From: an uncultured Clostridia bacterium
GTDB lineage: Bacteria; Bacillota; Clostridia; Christensenellales; Borkfalkiaceae
DNA: 35,093 nucleotides
NCBI GenBank assembly: GCA_947595585.1
Contig: CANQET010000016.1
Location: forward strand, 1-35,093
Reading direction: 5' to 3'
Position numbers and translations under genes: made by a program. This document shows positions 7,991 to 14,900 of this stretch, piece by piece (position 1 is the first letter of the stretch; each line of letters starts with the position of its first letter). The notes under the pieces are model-generated. The model saw only the letters and a list, made by a program, of their open reading frames with translations, did no database searches and was not told the DNA's origin.

Positions 7991-8124
7991 AGGGACCTCC
8001 CGAGCGTGAAATCATGAATCGCCACGCGCGTGAAATGTAGCCCAAACCTTGCCGAGGACCGCATTCCCTGCACGCGGTATTTCATTTCGGTCACTGTTCC
8101 CCCCATGGCCGTACTTTCCTATAG
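7991..8124. other. Intergenic region upstream of the integrase
   Basis: Apart from the integrase ribosome-binding site near 7996-8001, nothing convincing is visible: no consensus promoter, no repeat matching elsewhere in the window and no credible short gene. Confidence 0.4.
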
Positions 8125-8154
8125 CAAAAAACTCACGGTATCCGCCGTGAGTTT
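8125..8154 (-). terminator. Terminator of the lipoprotein-DUF2779 unit
   Basis: On the minus strand AAACTCACGG pairs with CCGTGAGTTT across a six-base loop, followed by a run of T. It lies 24 bases past the stop of the DUF2779 gene. Confidence 0.88.
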
Positions 8155-8177
8155 CTATATTTCGTTTTCCAACAGTG

Positions 8178-9671
8178 TTACAAAGCCCCTTTGAGGACTT
8201 CGTAAACTTTCACCAAGGCGAAGGTGTCGAGTTCGCAATACTTCAAAAGGTCGTGCTCGGCCTTTGCACGCTCTGCGGCGGGCATATCTTTGAGGCGGGG
8301 GAAGAGCTCCATCGCCTCGCTTCCGTTATGTACGCCCTCCAAGTTGTGATAATCGAGCGAGGGGTCACCGGGGAAGAGCGCGGGAAGCACGCTCTTGATC
8401 GAGAACGATCCTCCCATTTCCCGCTTGTAGTAATATCCCTTTTGGAAGGGATCGAGAAGATCCTTGATGTTCTCCCCGATCCTATGAAGATGCGCCGCAA
8501 GATCGGGGAACGCTTCGGCAAGCTCCTTGATCCGCGCGCACTCGAACGCCTTATTGTAGGCAAGCACGCAGACGTCGTCGGGGATATCCGCGACCAACCG
8601 CTCGGCAAGCGCCCTTCTCGGATCTTCTTCGGGACGCCCCAAAAATTCCCTGTGCTCGAGGGAAGAATCGCTCCGCAGGATATGCAGCGAATACTGCACG
8701 GGGATCTGCTGATAGGGCCTCGTGCCGAGATAGCGGGGAATGACGGGCTGGATCGTCTCGAAATCGAGAAAATAGAGCGGGAGAGAAAGCCCCTCGAGAA
8801 ACGCACGGATGCCCGTTTTATCGATATAGGTCCCCATCTCTTTGACGGAATACTCCACCTGACGGCGGCAAATCGCGCTCAAGGGTACGCCGCGGTCCCA
8901 CACGTCTTCAAAACTGCGGATCCCGCTATGGTACATTGCGAGTTTCTTCCCGAAGGGAACGCGATAGAGGTCGAACACCGAAGGTTCGGGCAAATGGCCT
9001 GCGCAATACCCGAAGAAGGCACAGCGGTAGGGCGCGACGCACGATCCCGAGAGGTCGAGCGCAGGTTCGCTCTTGGAAGCCATCACCCGCTCCGCCTCCG
9101 CGAGGGTCGCCTCCACCGCGGGCATCTCTTCTTCGACGAGGGCGGTGACATTCGTGATCTGAAAGAACTTGTTTATCTCGAGCGTGCCGCTGTAAACATA
9201 GTTCGGATCGATCGTGACGATATAGACATTTTTTATCTTCAACCCGCACTTTTCGAGGACATACTTTTGGAAGGACGTATCGACGATATAGACATAGTGT
9301 TCGGGCGAAGCGCTGCTCTTGACCTCGTAAATTTCGTACTCATCCTGTGTTTTCCGCAGGATATCTACGGCACAGTAGAGCCCTTGATGATCGAACGAGG
9401 CCTCGCAGATGTTCTCTCTCCCTTCGGAAATATATTGCCGTGTAAGCGCCTTCATCTTCTCTAAATCGAGACTGCCGTCCTCCTTATATGCCGTGGCCTC
9501 GACGTATTCTCCGAAGAGCCCCATCGCGAGGTCCCCCACTTCGTTTCCCGCGGTGAAGCGCGCCTGCGCCTCGTCGCCGATAACGTATTCCTCGGGCTTG
9601 TACTTTTTGAGCCACGGGATCTTGGGGCACTGCCTGAAGTCGCAATATTTGGATTTACTGAAATAAAACAT
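8178..9671 (-). CDS. DUF2779-type protein: Cas4-like PD-(D/E)XK nuclease joined to a DEDD-type exonuclease-like domain
   Basis: 497 residues. The N-terminal half resembles Cas4/RecB nucleases: Cys15 in RQCPKIPWL, Asp103 (CAVDI), Glu116-x-Lys118 (YEVKSS), and a Cys trio 211, 217 and 223 before the linker, the arrangement that holds an Fe-S cluster in Cas4. The C-terminal half (from about 299) starts LYFLDFETI with Asp303 and Glu305, then VLAYNKAFE, DLLDPF and YCELDTFALV (Asp482), the layout of DnaQ-like 3'-5' exonucleases. The family is usually listed as DUF2779 with unknown role; DNA or RNA processing is inference. The start MFYFSKSK has AGGAGA upstream. It follows the lipoprotein gene after 34 bases and ends at a strong terminator. 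Confidence 0.8.
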   Translation of the reverse strand: MFYFSKSKYCDFRQCPKIPWLKKYKPEEYVIGDEAQARFTAGNEVGDLAMGLFGEYVEATAYKEDGSLDLEKMKALTRQYISEGRENICEASFDHQGLYCAVDILRKTQDEYEIYEVKSSASPEHYVYIVDTSFQKYVLEKCGLKIKNVYIVTIDPNYVYSGTLEINKFFQITNVTALVEEEMPAVEATLAEAERVMASKSEPALDLSGSCVAPYRCAFFGYCAGHLPEPSVFDLYRVPFGKKLAMYHSGIRSFEDVWDRGVPLSAICRRQVEYSVKEMGTYIDKTGIRAFLEGLSLPLYFLDFETIQPVIPRYLGTRPYQQIPVQYSLHILRSDSSLEHREFLGRPEEDPRRALAERLVADIPDDVCVLAYNKAFECARIKELAEAFPDLAAHLHRIGENIKDLLDPFQKGYYYKREMGGSFSIKSVLPALFPGDPSLDYHNLEGVHNGSEAMELFPRLKDMPAAERAKAEHDLLKYCELDTFALVKVYEVLKGAL

Positions 9672-9705
9672 GGTCTTCTCCTGTATTTCGAAGCGTTCCG
9701 ATCGC

Positions 9706-11102
9706 TTATCGGGTGAGCTCGGCGGTGCCGAAGACGTACCAATTTTCCTCCGTCTTTCCCTCGCTTCCGAGCAGATACAGCGGCGCCGCATCCTCTGCGC
9801 TTCCAAAGAGCCCCACTGCGAGACGGTAGCTCCCTGCCGCAAGATCGCCGATCTTCAGCGCGATCTTCTCCTCTACGGTCGTAGACGGCGCCCACGTTTT
9901 GGGGTCGATCGACGTAGGATATTTTTCGATGACGCCGCCTTCCCCGTCGAGAAGCGCCACAAAGACGCAGCCATCCTCATAGAGCGGGGCGATGCCGTCG
10001 TTGCGGAAGAAAAGGGTGACGGAGGTCTGCGTATTTGCCTTCAAGCGCTTCGGATAGTTCGCCTTCTTGAGGCGGAAATAGTACCCCATGCGGTTGGCGA
10101 GTTCCTCACAATAGGCCGTATTGGCGCGATACCAATCCACGTCGAGCTCGATATACGAGGGCTTGGCCGCGGCGATCGCTTCCTCCAGCCGATCGTGGAA
10201 GTACTGCTCCCTGCCCTCCTCCGCATAGTGCGTGTAGCTCTTCGCGAATTCGAAGGCGACGGGCAGCTTGCCGTATGCCTTGGCGAGCATATCCAGCCCG
10301 TTGGTGTAGCTCACGATGCCGTTTCTTCGGATGGAGACGCCCTCCTCGATCAGCTCCTCGTAGACCTCGTTGAGGGCGTCGTACCCCCAACTGTTGTAGA
10401 GAAGCGTATCGGGAAAGGCCTTGCGGTAGGGCTCGACGTAGCGATCGCGGAAAAATTCGGGGGAGACCTTCCCCACCTCGCTGTAATTCTCGATGCCCGT
10501 GTTCAGCCCGAAGAGATGCTGCTCCCCCCAATTTCCGTAAGAGAGGATGTCGACGAAGGCGATGCGCGGATCCCCGTTGTAGCGCCTGCCGAGCTCGGCC
10601 GTGAGCTCATCCACCTGCGCAAGATAGACTTCATCGTCCCACTTCGGGATGTATTGACGGGTACCGTCGTCGGCCGTGTGGATATCGTAAGCCGCGCCTT
10701 GGTCGAAGACGAATTTCGGCGTGATGTATTCCTTGGTCGAAGAAGTGTTGACGCACATGACGCCGAAGGCGAACTTCCGCTGCATCTTATCGCAGAAGGT
10801 GTGGATCCAGCTTTCGATCTTGGAAAAATCGAATTGGTTGTCCGAAGGCTCGAGATCCACCCAGTTGAAGCGATGATAGCCCATAGAATAGATATAGGAG
10901 AGCTCCTTGTCTCCTCGTATTCCCCGCCGTAGTGCACGAAGCCCTTCCCGGGGTTGATCAAAACTTCGTTCGTATCCGCGATCTCGGCCGCGACCCTTTC
11001 CTCTTCGGGGCTCGGGTTCGGGGTCTCCCCCGCACAGCCGAATGCCGTAAAGAGCAGCAAAAGCGCCGCCGCGGCCGCAAATACCCTCCTTGTTTTCTTC
11101 AT
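9706..11102 (-). pseudogene. Secreted lipoprotein with DUF4832/glycosidase-like domain, split by a -1 frameshift
   Basis: The first 63 codons read MKKTRRVFAAAAALLLLFTA then FGC, a lipoprotein signal with acceptor Cys, followed by NPGKGFVHYGGEYE. The rest of the protein continues in another frame with DKELSYIYSMGYHRFNWVDL. Restoring one G in GAGGAGACAAGG (about 10905-10920) joins them into a single protein of about 465 residues. The body looks like a TIM-barrel hydrolase (YGNWGEQH suggests a catalytic Glu) ending in a beta domain near VTLFFRNDGIAPLYEDG, as in DUF4832 proteins. The true start has GGAGGAGG upstream and a promoter at 11125-11153. It may be a real mutation or a base-call error. 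DUF2779 follows downstream. Confidence 0.75.
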
Positions 11103-11124
11103 GTTCCTCCTCCTTCGCCGCATA

Positions 11125-11153
11125 ATTATAGCACACTGCGCGAAGGTTTGCAA
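11125..11153 (-). promoter_or_regulatory. Promoter of the lipoprotein gene
   Basis: Minus strand TTGCAA (11148-11153), a 17-base spacer, TATAAT (11125-11130), 22 bases before the ATG. Confidence 0.82.
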
Positions 11154-11202
11154 TCGGGAAGGAAAAATATCTTCCGCCCACGTGCAAATTCCGCCGTTTT
11201 AC

Positions 11203-11231
11203 TTGCGGCAGACAAAAATTCGTGCTATACT
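11203..11231 (+). promoter_or_regulatory. Promoter of the small membrane-protein gene
   Basis: TTGCGG (11203-11208), a 17-base spacer, TATACT (11226-11231). It is back-to-back with the lipoprotein promoter in the 156-base divergent region. Confidence 0.7.
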
Positions 11232-11258
11232 TATCTCATCCCATACGACGAGGCACTT

Positions 11259-11813
11259 ATGATCGGGAAAAAACATACCGAAGAACTGATCGAATACTTG
11301 AAGCAGATCCGCGACGACGAAGGCTATGCCGTCGTGAACATCAACCTCGAGGGCAACGAGATCTACGATCCCTACAGCATGAAGGAGCAGAAAGACCTGT
11401 GCGGTGAGATCTATGAATACATCGATGCACAGACCAACGTCGTCCCCGCGGAGATCCCCCTTCGCATCAAGTTTTACGGCGACGTTCCCGCCGAAGAGCA
11501 GGAAGAGATCCGCCGCATGATGCACCGCCACTATACCCAAAAGACGTACGACGTCTCGTGGGATCTCGTGGCCAATCTCCGCAAGATGCTCCTCCTTGCG
11601 ATCTTCGGCGTGTGCGTGCTCGCCGCATACTTCTTTGTGGTCTTCAAGTACGATCAGCCGATCTTCTCGGAAGTCCTCTCCGTGATCGGGACGTTCTCGC
11701 TCTGGGAAGCCGCGAACAGCCTGCTTCTCGAGCGACCCCACTTGCGGCGGGAATACAAAAACATCGAACAAAATCTCGCCCAGAGGATCGAATTCCTCCC
11801 ACCCCAAAAATAA
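11259..11813 (+). CDS. Small membrane protein of unknown function
   Basis: 184 residues, not recognised. The first 105 residues are soluble and acidic (KKHTEELIEYLKQIRDDEGY, then a region with PLRIKFYGDVPAEEQEEI). A hydrophobic segment follows at about 107-130 (LLLAIFGVCVLAAYFFVVF) and a second, weaker one at about 135-158, ending in a charged tail. The topology suggests a cytoplasmic N-terminal domain anchored by a helical hairpin. The ATG at 11259 has GAGG six bases upstream and a promoter with the expected spacing; the longer reading frame upstream runs through that promoter and the divergent lipoprotein gene. Its 3' end carries one copy of a direct repeat also found at 13833. Confidence 0.8.
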   Translation: MIGKKHTEELIEYLKQIRDDEGYAVVNINLEGNEIYDPYSMKEQKDLCGEIYEYIDAQTNVVPAEIPLRIKFYGDVPAEEQEEIRRMMHRHYTQKTYDVSWDLVANLRKMLLLAIFGVCVLAAYFFVVFKYDQPIFSEVLSVIGTFSLWEAANSLLLERPHLRREYKNIEQNLAQRIEFLPPQK

Positions 11814-11828
11814 CTCAAAGAGCCTTTC
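11802..11828 (+). repeat. Direct repeat copy A flanking the McrBC remnant
   Basis: The stretch CCCCAAAAATAACTCAAAGA continuing GCCTTTC covers the stop codon of the small membrane-protein gene. Copy B at 13833-13858 matches apart from two single-base gaps in the first 24 bases. Confidence 0.65.
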
Positions 11829-11860
11829 ATTTGCCCATTTCTCGACAGCGCCCGTATATC

Positions 11861-11892
11861 CTGCCCCCAAAATATTGGGGGCAGATTTCATT
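11861..11892 (+). terminator. Terminator of the small membrane-protein gene
   Basis: CTGCCCCCAA and TTGGGGGCAG form a 10-base stem around AATA, followed by ATTTCATT. Confidence 0.75.
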
Positions 11893-12040
11893 GCTTTCCG
11901 CCAACGCCACGGCGGGGTGCCGGGAGCGGGGCCGCAAAGTAATTCAGCTCTCGCGCGAAAGGGTTCCCATGACGCCGCGCTCGTTTAAGTCCAAGCACCC
12001 GCCAAAGTGCCATTTTTAATTTATTTGTTAAATTCAGCTG
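11893..12040. other. Short G+C-rich segment ahead of the A+T-rich island
   Basis: Between the terminator and the island lies about 120 bases of high G+C DNA, then an abrupt change to A+T-rich DNA near 12011. Minus-strand frames stay open across it and one ends in a stretch reading like a protein C-terminus (CLDLNERGVMGTLSRES), but no ribosome-binding site supports expression. It may be a gene fragment or a repeated non-coding element. Confidence 0.35.
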
Positions 12041-12069
12041 TTGCAAATGGTGTCTTTATGTGCTATAAT
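12041..12069 (+). promoter_or_regulatory. Promoter of the McrB-like remnant
   Basis: TTGCAA (12041-12046), a 17-base spacer, TATAAT (12064-12069). The ATG at 12103 has AGGAG upstream. Confidence 0.82.
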
Positions 12070-12102
12070 TAGTTAAAAGATTTATGTTGTTAGGAGATTA
12101 AA

Positions 12103-12948
12103 ATGGAAACTTTTAATACCGGTGCCGAAACTTTTAATGCCTCTTGGGTTGAAGCCTACACTGAGTTAGCGAAAAAGTTGTTGCCGTTTAAAAATAATAG
12201 GCAAGCCCTGATAGCAATCATCAAGGAAGTTTATGCGGAAATCAACATAAAATTACCGACCTTGGAACGTGATAATAACATTGTCGACATTGATCCGTTT
12301 ACAGTGTTTGGATTCTTTAATAAAAATTCGCAAACTAATGAAAATAGAGTTAAAATTTTGTCGGCACTATCGAAAAAAATAGGCGTCGGTATTGCAGCAC
12401 TATCTTTTGAAGGCGTGCCTACTGTAAACAATCAAAATGCTACATTTTATTATTTTATCGGAAGCAGGAACGCTGAAGATATAGATAATTTGTGGGGACT
12501 TTTTGAATCAGCTTTGAAATACATTGGGGATAAATCACAAGAGGCACGAAAGAAATTCTGCCATTTCTTTAATTTGGTCATCGGCGCCAAAGGCAATAAT
12601 AACGGCAAAATTACAATGGGCTTATACTGGGTGTCCGCACGTGAGTATTTAAATTTGGACAGCCGTAATCAATGGTTTATCTATGAAACGGATAAACTGC
12701 CCACCGCACTTACGCAAAAATTACCCAAAGTTACAAACAAAATACCTGCGGAAAGATTGGGCGACAATGATGAAAATGAAACGCACTATTGGTTGTATGC
12801 TCCCGGTCGTAATGCTGAAAATTGGGGGCAATTCAAGTCCGATGGAATAATGGCTATCGGCTGGGGGCAGATCGGTGATTTAAGCGATTTTCCCGATAAA
12901 GCTTCCATGAAAGCAAAGATGAAAGAACTTTATGGAAGCCTATATTGA
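12103..12948 (+). CDS. McrB-like restriction protein, N-terminal part only (GTPase domain deleted)
   Basis: 281 residues. The first 210 residues are an uncharacterised region with the character of the DNA-recognition arm of Firmicute McrB-like proteins. From about 231 the sequence THYWLYAPGRNAENWGQF and IMAIGWGQIGDLSDF resembles the EVE/PUA-like modified-base reader that precedes the AAA+ motor in this group. The reading frame then stops at KMKELYGSLY with no Walker A or B motif, so the whole GTPase motor is missing. Base composition is strikingly A+T-rich against its neighbours (12301-12360 is 23% G+C by my count), a sign of transfer. Promoter and ribosome site are intact. It overlaps the McrC remnant by 17 bases. 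Without the motor it cannot act as a normal McrB. Confidence 0.75.
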   Translation: METFNTGAETFNASWVEAYTELAKKLLPFKNNRQALIAIIKEVYAEINIKLPTLERDNNIVDIDPFTVFGFFNKNSQTNENRVKILSALSKKIGVGIAALSFEGVPTVNNQNATFYYFIGSRNAEDIDNLWGLFESALKYIGDKSQEARKKFCHFFNLVIGAKGNNNGKITMGLYWVSAREYLNLDSRNQWFIYETDKLPTALTQKLPKVTNKIPAERLGDNDENETHYWLYAPGRNAENWGQFKSDGIMAIGWGQIGDLSDFPDKASMKAKMKELYGSLY

Positions 12949-13822
12949 AGAAAAAAATTCATTGAACTGCTTAAGGGGAAAGATCGATATATCAGAGTCA
13001 GTGAAAAAGCAAACTATGGTTGAACAACGTTTGGTATGCGTTTATGATGATTTTACTACCGATAGCTATTTTAATCGCATAATTAAAACAACTGTATTGG
13101 TTTTAATTCGCTCTGACATTAGTGCAGACAGAAAAAAGTCACTACGCAACTTGCTCCTGTTCTTTAAGGACATAGGTGAGCTAAATCCCTTCAATATATG
13201 TTGGAATCAAACGTATAACCGCAACAATGAATTTTATCATATGTTGCTGTCGATTTGCTATCTCGTCATAAAAGGTCTATTGCAGACTTCAAACGGTAGC
13301 AAGTATAAATTGAGTAGATTTTTCGATGATGATCAAATGCACAAATTGTATGAAAAATTTATTCTGGAATATTATCGCAAGGAATATCCGTCACTGAATG
13401 TTTCAGCCGCACAAATTCCCTGGTGGCTTGACGAGGAAAGCGATTCCCTTTTGCCTGTAATGCAAAGCGATATTACAATCAAGCAAGACGATAAAGTGCT
13501 GATTATCGACGCAAAATATTATAGTCATAATACTGCAACACGATTTGATAAACGCACTTTAATATCGGATAATCTTTATCAAATTTTTACATATGTTAAA
13601 AATTATGATACGCGTAGAAGCGGCAACGTGTCAGGTCTTTTGCTATACGCCCAACCCGATGACGATATTGCGGTAAATAGCTCTTATATGATGAGCGGCA
13701 ACAAAATAGCTGTCAAAACACTGAATCTTGATTTGCCGTTCAAAGAAATATCAGAGCAATTAGATGAAATTGTTATGAATGAATTTTCGTCGGGCTTAAG
13801 GAAGCGGCAATATTCGTCTTAG
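12932..13822 (+). CDS. McrC-like restriction nuclease, N-terminally truncated
   Basis: 296 residues. From LRGKIDISESV onward it follows the McrC family: NRIIKTTVLVLIRSDIS, WNQTYNRNNEFYHML, KLYEKFILEYYRKEYP and the nuclease core VMQSD...LIIDAKYYSHN, a PD-(D/E)XK site (Asp, then Asp-x-Lys). Family members usually have about 50 more residues before LRGKID; here only MEAYIEEKNSLNC precedes it. The start ATG lies inside the end of the McrB remnant and has no strong ribosome site. The nuclease core is complete but the McrB-binding N-terminus is gone. The simplest reading is one internal deletion that removed the McrB motor and the McrC N-terminus. Confidence 0.78.
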   Translation: MEAYIEEKNSLNCLRGKIDISESVKKQTMVEQRLVCVYDDFTTDSYFNRIIKTTVLVLIRSDISADRKKSLRNLLLFFKDIGELNPFNICWNQTYNRNNEFYHMLLSICYLVIKGLLQTSNGSKYKLSRFFDDDQMHKLYEKFILEYYRKEYPSLNVSAAQIPWWLDEESDSLLPVMQSDITIKQDDKVLIIDAKYYSHNTATRFDKRTLISDNLYQIFTYVKNYDTRRSGNVSGLLLYAQPDDDIAVNSSYMMSGNKIAVKTLNLDLPFKEISEQLDEIVMNEFSSGLRKRQYSS

Positions 13823-13832
13823 GTTATCAATG

Positions 13833-13858
13833 CCCCAAAATAACTCAAAAGCCTCTTC
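13833..13858 (+). repeat. Direct repeat copy B flanking the McrBC remnant
   Basis: CCCCAAAATAACTCAAAAGC continuing CTCTTCC, 11 bases after the McrC remnant stop. It matches copy A at 11802-11828 with two one-base gaps. Confidence 0.65.
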
Positions 13859-13883
13859 CGCGGGAAAAATTGCATATGACGAC

Positions 13884-13925
13884 AGAAAAAGGGCTGCCGC
13901 AGGCAAGGTTTGCTTGCGGCAGCCC
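13884..13925 (-). terminator. Terminator at the end of the mismatch-repair operon
   Basis: On the minus strand GGGCTGCCGCA pairs with TGCGGCAGCCC, followed by CTTTTTCTG. It lies about 50 bases past the stop of the membrane-protein gene. Confidence 0.88.
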
Positions 13926-13972
13926 ATTCTAATACGGCGATGGTTTATTCCTTTGTAGATAAATTTTGCCGT

Positions 13973-14779
13973 TTATTCTGCGGAAGGGGCGTGCGGGCGG
14001 GAGGGTTCGTCCGCTTCCAACTGCGCTTTGTCCACGATTTCCAAATGTGCCTTGTCGGCTATTTCCCGCTGCGCCTTGTCGGCTGCTTCCTGCCCTGCTT
14101 CTTCGCCCGATTCGCTCTTCAGATCGTGCAGGCCGCGGTAGCCGCGGAGGATCATATACGTACCGAGGGCGAGGATGAGTACACCGACGATCCCGCCCGT
14201 TACCGTGTTGAACAGGTTGGGGTCGAAGGCATCGGAGGCCGTGGAAAACGCGGCGAGCATGGCGGCCTGCAGGGAGACGATGGAGACGAGCGCATCGGCG
14301 ATATTGACATAGCGCAGGGCGCGTACGGTGAGATTTTCCCGCCGACCCGCCTTCACCATATTTTTGATCGCGAAGGTGACTTTCAAGACGGCGTAGAGCG
14401 CCGCGGCGAAGATGAGGTGCCCCATGTAATTGGTATGGAACCCCCGCACGACGATAAGCACGAGTACGCCCGAGAAGGCAAACGCCAGCGGGACGAGCAA
14501 AGCGCCGCAGAAGAGAAAATTCTTGGCGTTGCGCAGTGCCGTCTGCTCGGCGTCCTCTCTTCGGTGCAGGCCGACCCCATGGGAGGAGAGGACGAAGACG
14601 CGGGCGAGGTCGAGTGCGAAATAATATCCCGCAAGGGTGCCGTGCCAAATGGAGGCATATGAGGCGACGAAGAGCGCGATCACAAAATGATACCCGGCGA
14701 TGAGCAGCGTCACCGCCGAAGAGACAAGCGTATTCACAAGGGTCCGAAATTCGAAATCCTTGCGATACTTCGTGATCAT
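13973..14779 (-). CDS. Multi-pass membrane protein with a tandem-repeat cytoplasmic tail
   Basis: 268 residues, not assigned to a known transporter family. About six hydrophobic segments follow a short basic N-terminus (for example SSAVTLLIAGYHFVIALF and GALLVPLAFAFSGVLVLIVV), ending with GGIVGVLILALGTYMIL. The last 60 residues are hydrophilic and contain three copies of an eight-residue unit: DKAQREIA, DKAHLEIV, DKAQLEAD. The start MITKYRK is favoured by AAAGAG a few bases upstream and by the N-terminal pattern; an alternative in-frame ATG at 14812 has no ribosome site. It follows the PLP-enzyme gene with no terminator between, so it is probably the last gene of the operon. Confidence 0.72.
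   Translation of the reverse strand: MITKYRKDFEFRTLVNTLVSSAVTLLIAGYHFVIALFVASYASIWHGTLAGYYFALDLARVFVLSSHGVGLHRREDAEQTALRNAKNFLFCGALLVPLAFAFSGVLVLIVVRGFHTNYMGHLIFAAALYAVLKVTFAIKNMVKAGRRENLTVRALRYVNIADALVSIVSLQAAMLAAFSTASDAFDPNLFNTVTGGIVGVLILALGTYMILRGYRGLHDLKSESGEEAGQEAADKAQREIADKAHLEIVDKAQLEADEPSRPHAPSAE
14021..14092 (-). repeat. Three tandem 24-base units inside the membrane-protein gene
   Basis: Units at 14021-14044, 14045-14068 and 14069-14092 share the core TGCCTTGTCGGC with small changes and encode the octapeptide repeats of the tail. The length keeps frame, so copy number could vary without frameshift. Confidence 0.75.
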
Positions 14780-14900
14780 TCTGTTCTCTTTGATGCGTTT
14801 GATCGGTCCCATACTGCTTTACACGGGCGGAAGACCCGCTTCTTATCCTATTCCGTCCTTTTGGGTTACATGCCGCATCCTCGGGCGCTATGAAGAACTT

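Noticed and set aside
8000-8105. Short minus-strand frame before the integrase as an excisionase
   Set aside because: A frame of about 50 codons from a GTG overlaps the integrase start, but it shows no helix-turn-helix character or recognisable family.
14022-14092. Short repeats as a CRISPR array
   Set aside because: The units are contiguous with no spacers and encode protein repeats in frame.
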